From assembly GCA_049642465.1 (NCBI GenBank), contig JBAROV010000252.1, positions 1-44,992 on the forward strand: 44,992 nucleotides of DNA, written 5' to 3'. The DNA is from CAWDPQ01 sp049642465. GTDB lineage: Bacteria; Acidobacteriota; Vicinamibacteria; Vicinamibacterales; 2-12-FULL-66-21. Of the stretch, positions 8,591-14,945 are shown one piece after another. Within the stretch, counting starts at the first letter, position 1, and every line of letters starts with the position of its first letter. The notes under the pieces are model-generated. The model worked only from the letters and a program-made list of their open reading frames with translations. It was not told the DNA's origin and searched no databases. A program made the translations under genes and the position numbers.

Positions 8591-9139
8591 TCAGACGGTT
8601 TTGCGTATGAGGTTGAGGAACTCACTGCGGGTGCGAGCATCCTGACGAAACGACCCAAGCATGGCGCTCGTGATCGCGAACGAGTTCTGCTTCTGGATAC
8701 CGCGCATCGACATGCAGAGGTGGGTGGCTTCCATGACCACGCCAACCCCGAGCGGATTCACTTTCTCGCGAATCGTTTCGGCGATCTGGTTGGTCAAGCG
8801 CTCCTGCACCTGAAGCCGCCTCGAGAAGATCTCGACGAGCCGCGGAATCTTGCTCAAGCCGACGACCTTGTCACTGGGAATGTAGGCGACGTGGCAGCGA
8901 CCGAAAAATGGCAGCAGGTGATGCTCGCAGAGGCTGTAGAAGTCGATGTCCTTGACGATCACCATCTCGGTATAATCGACGGTGAAGAGTGCGTTGTTGA
9001 GCACCGCATCCACGTCGGCCCCATAGCCGCTCGTGAGAAATTTCAGCGCATTTTCGACTCGTTTCGGCGTGTTCACCAGTCCTTCGCGCATCGGATCCTC
9101 ACCGAGCGCCGCGAGCAATTGACGGATGATCTCCTGCAT
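8591..9139 (-). CDS. folE: GTP cyclohydrolase I (FolE)
   Basis: 182 residues, full length for type IA FolE. It converts GTP to 7,8-dihydroneopterin triphosphate, the first step of tetrahydrofolate (and queuosine-type) synthesis, in the cytoplasm. Visible family marks: GEDPMREGLVNTPKRV near the N-terminus, SLCEHHLLPFFG with zinc ligands Cys71 and His74, and ATHLCMSMRG with the third ligand Cys142. The ATG at 9139 is supported by the expected N-terminal helix. A TAGAAT box ends 6 nt before it. The first 14 bases overlap, head to head, with the first 14 bases of the TPR gene on the other strand. Confidence 0.95.
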   Translation of the reverse strand: MQEIIRQLLAALGEDPMREGLVNTPKRVENALKFLTSGYGADVDAVLNNALFTVDYTEMVIVKDIDFYSLCEHHLLPFFGRCHVAYIPSDKVVGLSKIPRLVEIFSRRLQVQERLTNQIAETIREKVNPLGVGVVMEATHLCMSMRGIQKQNSFAITSAMLGSFRQDARTRSEFLNLIRKTV

Positions 9140-9842
9140 CCTGGCATTCTACCTTGCAGTGTTTGTGCGACCGGGTGGCGCCCAAGCCGCTGACGCCGAT
9201 GCCTTGTACGCGCGCCGCGACAACCTGGCGAGCGCGCAAAAGGCCGCGGCCATCTGGGCCGAACGGCTCGCTGCGGATCCCCACAATTTCGAAGCCGCGT
9301 GGAAACTGGCCCGGGCGAGATATTGGCTTGGCAACCATGTGCCAGAAGGGGAGCGGAAGACCACGCTCGAGAGCGGCATCGCGGCAGCGCGCACGGCGAT
9401 TGCGGTGCAGCCGCAGCGGCCGGAAGGACACTTCTGGATGGCCGCCAACATGGGCGCGTTGGCTGAATCGTTTGGACTCCGCCAGGGACTCAAATACCGC
9501 GGCGAGATCAAATCAGAATTGCTCACGGTGCTGAAACTCGACCCCGCGTTTCAGCAGGGATCCGCCGATCGCGCGCTCGGCCGCTGGTACTACAGGGTGC
9601 CGGGACTGTTCGGCGGCAGCAAGGAAAAGTCGGAAGCGCATCTTCGGCGTTCGCTGCAGTACAACCCGAACAGCACCGCCTCGCACTACTTTCTCGCCGA
9701 AACGTTGATCGCTCGCAATCGCGATGCAGACGCCAAAGTCGAACTTCAGCGGGTGCTGGATGCTCCGCTAGATCCTGTCTGGGCCCCCGAAGATCGCGAA
9801 TGGAAAGAAAAGGCGCGTAGACTGCTGGCGCAGTTGAAATAG
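9126..9842 (+). CDS. Exported TPR-type protein (TatT-like)
   Basis: 238 residues. Residues 1-21 form a signal peptide (MISCILAFYLAVFVRPGGAQ then A). The rest is alpha-helical with tetratricopeptide-like repeats (AAWKLARARYWLG, HFWMAANMGALAES, SHYFLAETLIARNRD) and resembles the TRAP-transporter T-component / TatT fold, a periplasmic TPR group. Partner unknown. The ATG at 9126 is needed to include the signal peptide, which makes its 5' end overlap that of folE by 14 nt. Convergent with the dehydrogenase gene, 35 nt apart. Confidence 0.7.
   Translation: MISCILAFYLAVFVRPGGAQAADADALYARRDNLASAQKAAAIWAERLAADPHNFEAAWKLARARYWLGNHVPEGERKTTLESGIAAARTAIAVQPQRPEGHFWMAANMGALAESFGLRQGLKYRGEIKSELLTVLKLDPAFQQGSADRALGRWYYRVPGLFGGSKEKSEAHLRRSLQYNPNSTASHYFLAETLIARNRDADAKVELQRVLDAPLDPVWAPEDREWKEKARRLLAQLK
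9146..9151 (-). promoter_or_regulatory. -10-like box 6 nt before the folE ATG; likely leaderless
   Basis: Minus strand TAGAAT, then GCCAGG, then the ATG. No Shine-Dalgarno sequence apart from this spacer. This box lies inside the coding region of the divergent TPR gene. Confidence 0.4.
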
Positions 9843-9877
9843 CCGCTCGGGGCTCGAGTCCCGAGTCCCGACACCGG

Positions 9878-10738
9878 TCAGTACTTGTAGAATCCCTGGC
9901 CCGACTTCCGGCCGAGGCGGCCGGCAAGCACCATGCGCTTGAGCAACGGCGGCGGCGCGTACGCGGGTTCGCGGTACTCGTCGAACATGATGTTTGCGAT
10001 GTAGTACGTGGTGTCGAGGCCGACAAAGTCGAGCAGCGTAAACGGTCCCATCGGGTAACCCGTCCCGAGCTTCATGCCTTTGTCGATGTCTTCGACCGTT
10101 CCCAATCCGTGTTCGTAAGACCGAATCGCATCGAGCAGGTACGGAACCAGCAGTCGGTTGACAATGAAGCCGGGCTTGTCGGGTGCGGTAATCGGTTCCT
10201 TTCCCAGCGACTGCGCAAACGCAAATACCGTCTGATACGTCTCATCGCTGGTCGTCAACGCCCGAATCACTTCGACCAGCTTCATGATCGGCACGGGATT
10301 GAAGAAGTGGAGACCGGCGAAGCGGTCCGGCCGCTTCGTCTTCGCGGCCAGCTCCATGATGCAGAGCGACGAGGTATTGGAACAGAAGATGGCGGTGTTC
10401 CCGACAACCGCGTCAAGGGCGCCGTACGCTCGCGCCTTCTCGTCAACGTTCTCGATGATCGCCTCAATGATGAGGTCGCACCCAGCAAGGTCGTTGAATA
10501 CGACGGTACCGGACAGATTCGCCAGTGTCTTATCGCGCAGATCTGGAACGACTTTCCCTTTGGTGACACCGTCGTCGAGAAACTTTCTGACGCGACCCAG
10601 GCCCTTGTCGAGCAGCCCCTGATCCACTTCTCGAACAATCGTCTTGTATCCGGCCGAGGCACACACCTGCGCGATGCCGGATCCCATCAAGCCGCAGCCC
10701 AATACACCAACCGTCTGGATCCTGCCCAATTCGGTCAC
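9878..10738 (-). CDS. 3-hydroxyacyl-CoA (3-hydroxybutyryl-CoA) dehydrogenase
   Basis: 286 residues. NAD-binding motif VGVLGCGLMGSGIAQVCASAG at the N-terminus, then SNTSSL, and the catalytic-His segment GLHFFNPVP, all typical of the short bacterial hbd/paaH type. It oxidises 3-hydroxybutyryl-CoA to acetoacetyl-CoA or does the reverse. GTG start; the upstream repeat CCTCCCGT supplies a GGAGG on the sense strand 6 nt before it, so the simple repeat doubles as ribosome-binding site. It is the last gene of a run with two thiolases, which fits acetoacetyl-CoA metabolism or beta-oxidation. Confidence 0.9.
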   Translation of the reverse strand: MTELGRIQTVGVLGCGLMGSGIAQVCASAGYKTIVREVDQGLLDKGLGRVRKFLDDGVTKGKVVPDLRDKTLANLSGTVVFNDLAGCDLIIEAIIENVDEKARAYGALDAVVGNTAIFCSNTSSLCIMELAAKTKRPDRFAGLHFFNPVPIMKLVEVIRALTTSDETYQTVFAFAQSLGKEPITAPDKPGFIVNRLLVPYLLDAIRSYEHGLGTVEDIDKGMKLGTGYPMGPFTLLDFVGLDTTYYIANIMFDEYREPAYAPPPLLKRMVLAGRLGRKSGQGFYKY

Positions 10739-10740
10739 TC

Positions 10741-10787
10741 CCGTCCTCCCGTTCCGCCGTCCTCCCGTCCTCCCGTCCTCCGGGGTC
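10741..10787. repeat. Low-complexity CCTCCCGT repeat
   Basis: Three to five imperfect units of CCTCCCGT between the thiolase and dehydrogenase genes. Related short runs occur at 22499-22523 (reverse sense) and 24880-24899. On the minus strand it reads GGGAGGAC and can serve as the ribosome-binding site of the dehydrogenase. Confidence 0.6.
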
Positions 10788-11967
10788 AGACGGTCTCCAC
10801 GATCGCCGCAATCCCCTGCCCACCGCCGATACAGGCAGTGGCGAGACCACGTGTGAGGTCACGGCGGCGCAGTTCCAGCGTCAGCGTCAGCAGCAGACGC
10901 GTGCCCGTCATGCCGAGCGGGTGTCCGAGCGCGATCGCGCCGCCATTCACGTTGACGCGATTGCGATCGAGCTCCAGGTCCTTCTCAACGGCGAGATACT
11001 GCGCGGCAAAAGCCTCGTTGACTTCGATGAGGTCGATGTCGTCGAGCGTCAGGTTCGCGGCCTTGAGCACCTTCCGCGTCGCCGGCGCTGGTCCCATCCC
11101 CATCAACGTCGGCTCAACGCCAACAGACGCCCAGTGCGTCAATCGGGCGAGCGGCTCGAGGCCGCGCTCGCGCACGGCCCGATCTGACGCCAGTAGCAAC
11201 GCCGCGCCACCATCCACGATTCCCGACGCGTTGCCGGCCGTGACGCAGCCGTTCTTGCTGAAAGCGGCCGGAAGCTTCGCCAGGCCCTCTAAAGTTGAGT
11301 CCGGACGCATATGGTCGTCCTGCGCGAAGATCTCGACCCCTTTGCGGCTCTTGATCTCGACGGGCACGACCTCCTCTTTCAATCGACCTTCCTTCCACCC
11401 ACGATCGGCGAGCTGCTGGCTGCGGATCGCGTAGCAATCCTGCTGTTCCCGTGAAATGCCGTACTTCGCGGCGCAGTTTTCGGCAGTGCCGGCCATCGTG
11501 CAGCCACAATGCGTGTCGAGGAGCGCCGACCATAACGTGTCCTCGAGTTGCCCCTGGCCAAGACGGAGGCCGCTGCGCAACCCGCGAATGACGTGCGGCG
11601 CCTGGCTCATATTCTCCATGCCGCCGGTGAGGACGATGTCGGCTTCGTCCAGGAGGATCATTTGGGCTCCGCTCACCGCTGCCTGAATGCCCGAGCCGCA
11701 CAACCGATTCACGGTCAACGCCGGAACTTCGATGGGCAAGCCTGCCTTGAGGCCCACGTGACGCGCGCCATAGACGGCGTCCGAGCTTGTCTGCAACACA
11801 TTGCCAAATACAACGTGATCGATGGCATCGGGCGGGACGCCCGTTCGCTCCATCGCTGCCCGCGCGGCAATCGCGCCGAGATCGATCGCGGAGATGTCTT
11901 TCAGCTTGCCGTTGTATTCGGCCATCGGCGTGCGTGCGCCGCCCAGAATGTAGATTTCTTTCAGCAT
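10786..11967 (-). CDS. Acetyl-CoA acetyltransferase (thiolase)
   Basis: 393 residues from ATG at 11967, which is preceded by GGGGAAAG; the open frame extends further upstream only through repeat DNA. Catalytic Cys90 in NRLCGSGIQAA, the GHPLGMTG histidine loop and the second cysteine in CIGGGQG are all present. Thiolases condense two acetyl-CoA to acetoacetyl-CoA or cleave 3-ketoacyl-CoA. It is followed by the 3-hydroxyacyl-CoA dehydrogenase, its usual partner. A second thiolase lies two genes upstream, so the two probably differ in chain length or direction. Confidence 0.9.
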   Translation of the reverse strand: MLKEIYILGGARTPMAEYNGKLKDISAIDLGAIAARAAMERTGVPPDAIDHVVFGNVLQTSSDAVYGARHVGLKAGLPIEVPALTVNRLCGSGIQAAVSGAQMILLDEADIVLTGGMENMSQAPHVIRGLRSGLRLGQGQLEDTLWSALLDTHCGCTMAGTAENCAAKYGISREQQDCYAIRSQQLADRGWKEGRLKEEVVPVEIKSRKGVEIFAQDDHMRPDSTLEGLAKLPAAFSKNGCVTAGNASGIVDGGAALLLASDRAVRERGLEPLARLTHWASVGVEPTLMGMGPAPATRKVLKAANLTLDDIDLIEVNEAFAAQYLAVEKDLELDRNRVNVNGGAIALGHPLGMTGTRLLLTLTLELRRRDLTRGLATACIGGGQGIAAIVETV

Positions 11968-12006
11968 CTTTCCCCTGATACTGTTCACGGTCGACACGAT
12001 TTCCAT

Positions 12007-12093
12007 CACGAAGACCACGAAGTAACGAAGAACACGAAGATATTGTTTTGAGAAGAATTGCTTCGTGGCCTTCGTATCTTCGTGATCTTCGTG
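12007..12093. repeat. Inverted repeat built of CACGAAGA units, copy 1
   Basis: Left arm 12007-12039 and right arm 12061-12093 pair over 33 nt with five mismatches, around a 21-nt AT-rich centre. Each arm is about four degenerate CACGAAGA octamers. It lies upstream of the thiolase start and creates a false N-terminal extension (HEDHEDTKATK) when translated. Copy 2 is at 13222-13324, on the other side of the next gene. Confidence 0.75.
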
Positions 12094-12115
12094 AAAAGCC
12101 GCAGGCAAGGTCGTC

Positions 12116-13171
12116 TCATCGTACGCCGTCGCGGATAGTAGCTGCGATGTAATCTCCGGCTTCGCGTGTTCCCAGCCTTCCCCCGATATCCTGCGTCACC
12201 TGATTGTCGCGTACGGCCGCGAGAACTGCGGCATCGATCGCGGCCGCTTCATCTTTCATCCCCACCGTGTCGAGCATCAGCGCCGCCGACGAGATTGCGC
12301 CGATCGGATTCGCCACGTTTTTCCCCGCAAACTTCGGCGCCGATCCGTGCACCGGTTCGAACATGGACGAGCGCCCTGGATGGATGTTGCCCGAGGCCGC
12401 CATCCCGAGTCCCCCCTGGAAAGTCGCCGCGAGGTCGGTGATGATGTCGCCAAACAAGTTATTGGTGACGATGACCTGGAACTGCCCGGGGTCCTGGACC
12501 ATGTACATCGCGAGGGCGTCGATGTAGTAATGGGTCGCTTCGATTCCCGGATACTGCGCAGCGACTTCCCTGAATACTCGCTGCCAGAGGGCGTGCCCAT
12601 GTGGCATCGCGTTGCTTTTGTCTGCCATGCACACTCTGGTGAGACCATGCGTGCTGGCGAACTCGAAGGCGTGGCGGACGATGCGATGGACGCCCTTCCA
12701 GGTGTTGACCTCCTCCTGGATCGCGATTTCGTCGTCGGTGCCCGGCTTGAAGCGCCCGCCGATGCCCACGTAAACGCCTTCGGTGTTCTCACGGAAGACG
12801 GTGAAGTCCACATCGCTCGGCTGGCGGCCTTTGAGCGGACACAACCGCTCGTCGAGCAGCCTCACTGGCCGATGGTTGACATACAGATCGAGCTCGAAGC
12901 GCGTCCCGAGCAGGATGTCGCGGGCGTGGCGGTTATCCGGCACACGCGGATCGCCGAGCGCGCCAATGAAGATCGCATCGAACCCGCGCAGCGTGTCGTA
13001 GCCATTCGCCGGAATCGTGACGCCGGTTTCGAGAAAGTGGTCGGCACTCCAGGGGAGGTGTTCGAGATCGATGCGGCACCCGAAGCGATCGGCAACGGCT
13101 TCCAAGACCTTCACCGCTTCGGCGGTGACTTCTTTGCCGATGCCGTCGCCGGGAATGATGGCGATCTGCAT
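12116..13171 (-). CDS. Isocitrate/isopropylmalate dehydrogenase-family protein
   Basis: 351 residues. N-terminal IAIIPGDGIGKEV, then VFRENTEGVYVGIGG, the MADKSNAM lysine region and VTNNLFGDIITDLAA with the metal-binding aspartates: all core marks of the beta-decarboxylating dehydrogenase family. Family members oxidise 3-isopropylmalate, isocitrate, tartrate or malate with NAD(P). The substrate cannot be fixed by eye; the TWKGVHRI stretch fits LeuB- or tartrate-dehydrogenase-like members, and no other leucine genes are adjacent. It sits between two thiolases and is bounded on both sides by copies of the CACGAAGA inverted repeat. Confidence 0.85.
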   Translation of the reverse strand: MQIAIIPGDGIGKEVTAEAVKVLEAVADRFGCRIDLEHLPWSADHFLETGVTIPANGYDTLRGFDAIFIGALGDPRVPDNRHARDILLGTRFELDLYVNHRPVRLLDERLCPLKGRQPSDVDFTVFRENTEGVYVGIGGRFKPGTDDEIAIQEEVNTWKGVHRIVRHAFEFASTHGLTRVCMADKSNAMPHGHALWQRVFREVAAQYPGIEATHYYIDALAMYMVQDPGQFQVIVTNNLFGDIITDLAATFQGGLGMAASGNIHPGRSSMFEPVHGSAPKFAGKNVANPIGAISSAALMLDTVGMKDEAAAIDAAVLAAVRDNQVTQDIGGRLGTREAGDYIAATIRDGVR

Positions 13172-13221
13172 GTGCTAACTCGAAGGCCTGAGGCTTGCCG
13201 GTGAACGACGCCACGAGTTGG

Positions 13222-13324
13222 CCTTCGGCCTGCACGAAGAGCACGACGGCACGAAGAACACGATGCAATCTAATATGGCTTCGTGATCGTCGTGTCTTCG
13301 TGTTCGTCGTGAGAGCCGAAGGCT
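13222..13324. repeat. Inverted repeat built of CACGAAGA / CACGACGA units, copy 2
   Basis: Inner arms 13233-13265 and 13279-13311 are degenerate CACGAAGA octamers that pair with about seven mismatches. The pairing extends outward through GCCTTCGGC (left) and GCCGAAGGC (right). It fills most of the gap between the dehydrogenase and the second thiolase. Confidence 0.7.
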
Positions 13325-13361
13325 CATTCGTCGCATCGTGCACTCCAGCAGCGTTCGTTCC

Positions 13362-14576
13362 TCAAACCAACTCGATCGCCATCGCCATCCCCAATCCGCC
13401 ACTTACACACAGCGTCGCCAAGCCGCGCCGAACCCCGCGTTTCTCCATTTCGTGCAGCAACGTGACGAGCAGGCGCGCGCCGGTGGCGCCAATGGGATGG
13501 CCCAGCGCGATTGCCCCGCCATTCACGTTCAGCTTTACCGCAGGAATCGGCAGGTCCCGGAGTACCGCCAGCACCTGTGGGGCAAAGGCTTCGTTGAGCT
13601 CCACCAGATCGAAATCGTCCATCGTCAGGCGCAACCGCTCGAAGAGTTTCCGCACGGCCGGCACGGGACCAATCCCCATGAGGCGCGGATCGACGGCGGC
13701 GGATGCCCAGCCGAGAATTCGCGCGCGGGGTCTGATTCTCTCCGCGGCTGCCCTCTTCTCCGACATCAACACCAGCGCCGCGCCGCCATCGGTGATTCCC
13801 GAGGACGTGGCTGCGGTGATGATGCCGGGATGTCCCTCGACTTCGCCAAACACCGTCGGCAGCCTTCGAAGATTCTCGATCGTCGTCTCCGGGCGGGGAT
13901 GCTCGTCAATGGAGACGGTCGTGCGCGTTCCCTTCGCATCGGTCACGTCCACCGGCGCAATCTCGTCCTCAAACCGTTTCGACGCCAGGGCCGCCGCGGC
14001 GCGGCGCTGCGTTTCGACGGCGTATGCATCGGATTCTTCACGCGAGACGCGATATTGCCGCGCAAGAACCTCCGCCGTCTCTCCCATCACGAGTCCGCAG
14101 AGCGAACACGTGAAGCCGTCGCGATACATCGCATCGACGAGCGTGAAGTTGCCCATGCGGTGGCCCCACCGGGCGTCCTCGGAGTCGACCAGGTGCGGCA
14201 TTCGACTCATCGACTCCATCCCGCCGGCGACGACGACATCAGATTGGCCGGTGAGGATCGCCTGCGCTCCCGACGCGACGGCCTGAAGGCTCGAGGCGCA
14301 CGCTTTGTTGATCGTGTAGGCAGGTACCGTTTGCGGCAGCCCCGCGCGCTGGACGACCTGTCGCGCGGTGTTCGGGCCGGAGCCAGCCTGACGGCCGTGG
14401 CCCATCAGGACTTCGTCGACGAGGTCCGGACTCACACCAGCGCGAATTATCGCGGCTCGTGTGGCGGCGGCCGCCAGCTCGGCCGGGTGAACCTTCCGAA
14501 ACACTCCCCCATACCGCCCAATGGGTGTCCGCGCCGCGCCGACGATCACCACGTCGCCGGCTGTGTATGAGGGCAT
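13362..14576 (-). CDS. Acetyl-CoA C-acyltransferase (thiolase), second copy
   Basis: 404 residues from ATG at 14576. Catalytic Cys93 in INKACASSLQAVASG, GHPIGATGARLL with the catalytic His, and LCVSGGLGMA with the second Cys are intact. It shares the fold of the thiolase at 10786-11967 but differs throughout, so it is an old paralog rather than a recent copy. Likely role: 3-ketoacyl-CoA thiolysis or acetoacetyl-CoA formation. The start is uncertain: GTG or TTG codons lie just upstream, and AATATCAT 8 nt before the ATG could be a -10 box. Confidence 0.85.
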   Translation of the reverse strand: MPSYTAGDVVIVGAARTPIGRYGGVFRKVHPAELAAAATRAAIIRAGVSPDLVDEVLMGHGRQAGSGPNTARQVVQRAGLPQTVPAYTINKACASSLQAVASGAQAILTGQSDVVVAGGMESMSRMPHLVDSEDARWGHRMGNFTLVDAMYRDGFTCSLCGLVMGETAEVLARQYRVSREESDAYAVETQRRAAAALASKRFEDEIAPVDVTDAKGTRTTVSIDEHPRPETTIENLRRLPTVFGEVEGHPGIITAATSSGITDGGAALVLMSEKRAAAERIRPRARILGWASAAVDPRLMGIGPVPAVRKLFERLRLTMDDFDLVELNEAFAPQVLAVLRDLPIPAVKLNVNGGAIALGHPIGATGARLLVTLLHEMEKRGVRRGLATLCVSGGLGMAMAIELV

Positions 14577-14763
14577 CACAATCAATGATATTTCACCGCC
14601 TTGACGGCTCTCTGCCTGATGAATAACCATCCCCACGGGACGAATTCACATAGAATCAGGCCCCCTGAAGAGCTTAGGTTCAGACTTTTGGATTCAACGA
14701 ATCGGATTTACGGGACTGTTCGCTAGTCAGCTGGGGCTAAATGCTTGAAAAATAGGAGGAAAG

Positions 14764-14913
14764 GTGGGACGAATGGTGGGCACAAAGCCTGCAATTCGTC
14801 ACGCAACCGGAACCAGGCCTGCCCGCCGGAGCTTTAGCGGAGGCTGGGTTCCGGTTCATTCCAGTCAGGGCGGGTCAACGTCCCCTTCTTTCGAAGAACG
14901 CCGCTCCCTCTGA
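14764..14913 (+). CDS. Possible 49-codon leader ORF before the Oar-like receptor
   Basis: GTG at 14764 sits 4 nt after AGGAGG (14754-14759); ATG at 14773 is in the same frame. It reads VGRMVGTKPAIRHATGTRPA..., arginine-rich with no membrane segment, and ends in TGA at 14911-14913, 32 nt before the receptor ATG. It would cross two hairpins. Against it: the composition is that of repeat DNA, and a sigma-54-like element inside the frame would start transcription downstream of the GTG. It is best regarded as an unproven alternative. Confidence 0.25.
   Translation: MGRMVGTKPAIRHATGTRPARRSFSGGWVPVHSSQGGSTSPSFEERRSL
14778..14793 (+). promoter_or_regulatory. Candidate sigma-54 (-24/-12) promoter of the Oar-like receptor, within a hairpin
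   Basis: GGGCACAAAGCCTGCA keeps GGCAC and TGCA with GG-N10-GC spacing. It is centred in a dyad, GACGAAT(14768-14774)...ATTCGTC(14794-14800), with an inner 6-bp stem GTGGGC/GCCTGC around ACAAA. The same DNA could instead be a structured RNA leader. A sigma-54 start would give a leader of about 140 nt. Confidence 0.4.
14805..14856 (+). repeat. Long hairpin in the receptor leader containing a REP core
   Basis: Outer arms AACCGGAACC and GGTTCCGGTT are perfectly complementary, continued by GGCC/GGCT. The interior (GCCCGCCGGAGCTTTAGCG...) is a diverged copy of the palindrome at 44915-44942 in reverse sense. It may affect translation or mRNA stability of the receptor. Confidence 0.55.
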
Positions 14914-14945
14914 CATGTCTTGTTACTTAGGAGGATGAACCAGCA

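Larger units (their letters stand above)
14577..14945. other. Intergenic region with structured leader of the Oar-like receptor
   Basis: 369 nt between divergent genes. The left 60 nt would hold the promoter of the minus-strand thiolase. The right part holds, in order, AGGAGG at 14754, a hairpin with an embedded GG-N10-GC element (14768-14800), a second strong hairpin (14805-14856) containing a diverged REP core, and the AGGAGG (14930-14935) of the receptor. A 49-codon frame with its own AGGAGG crosses both hairpins. Confidence 0.6.

Noticed and set aside
10786..12108. N-terminal extension of the thiolase (HEDHEDTKATK...)
   Set aside because: It is a translation of the CACGAAGA repeat; the thiolase begins normally at 11967 after a ribosome-binding site.
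14700..14860. Cyclic-di-GMP (GEMM) riboswitch, suggested by GGTGGGACG and CACAAAGCC
   Set aside because: The two pieces are in the wrong order and spacing for GEMM-I, and the conserved tetraloop and receptor are missing. An Infernal search would settle it.
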